The notes below the pieces were generated by a model. It worked only from the letters and a program-made list of their open reading frames with translations, had not been told where the DNA came from and did no database searches. Shown here in pieces: positions 5,935 through 5,939 of a stretch of DNA of 5,939 nucleotides. The DNA is from an alpha proteobacterium 3107. GTDB lineage: Bacteria; Pseudomonadota; Alphaproteobacteria; Rhodobacterales; Rhodobacteraceae. Each line of letters opens with the position of its first letter. Position 1 is the first letter of the stretch. The position numbers and the translations under genes were made by a program. The stretch lies in assembly GCA_001483205.1 (NCBI GenBank), contig JPPB01000017.1, positions 1 to 5,939 of the forward strand, written 5' to 3'.

Positions 5935-5939
5935 ATGTC
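5935..5939 (+). CDS. Start of a further gene, cut by the window edge
   Basis: ATG at 5935-5937 is followed by TC, so only Met and the beginning of a likely Ser codon are visible. It is called because AGGAGGG (5924-5930) lies just before it, a near-perfect Shine-Dalgarno sequence at about five bases, with a TATAAT box further upstream. Product cannot be told. No terminator hairpin with T-run is seen between the Trm112-like gene and this start. Confidence 0.6.

Overview
The window looks like chromosomal DNA of a high-GC alphaproteobacterium, most likely of the Rhodobacteraceae/Paracoccaceae group. The reasons are the strong GC bias of most genes, a DUF2793 protein of the kind common in Rhodobacterales, and a CnoX-like thioredoxin / stand-alone LON domain / Trm112-like gene trio typical of that lineage. 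The genus cannot be named from the sequence alone.

Layout. The left half reads on the minus strand. From right to left it carries a phage-type DUF2793 protein (2772-3602), a promoter-like site followed by a 17-codon remnant of a DNA methyltransferase gene (2627-2737), an intact adenine-type DNA methyltransferase (1581-2606), a short PD-(D/E)XK nuclease overlapping its end (1067-1591), and the first 319 codons of the ComM/YifB AAA+ ATPase, which runs off the left edge (1-958). A gap of about 414 bases (3603-4016) with two back-to-back hairpins separates these from the plus-strand genes: CnoX-like thioredoxin-TPR protein (4017-4928), LON-domain protein (4956-5597) and Trm112-like protein (5594-5818). 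A new gene starts at the right edge (5935) behind a TATAAT box and a strong ribosome binding site.

How it fits together. The methyltransferase and nuclease form a compact two-gene cassette that reads as a Type II restriction-modification system. It is clearly poorer in GC than its neighbours: hand-counted 60-base lines give about 47-53% inside it and about 70-73% in the flanking genes, which points to horizontal acquisition. Between the cassette and its apparent promoter lies the beginning of a second, unrelated DNA methyltransferase that stops abruptly after the residues HGDNL. This suggests that one methyltransferase module was replaced by another at the same site and promoter. The plus-strand trio is probably a protein-quality-control operon: the last two genes overlap by ATGA and the first two are 27 bases apart.

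Most promising points: the cassette with its short, unassigned nuclease, and the methyltransferase scar in front of it. The other genes are ordinary housekeeping or accessory genes.
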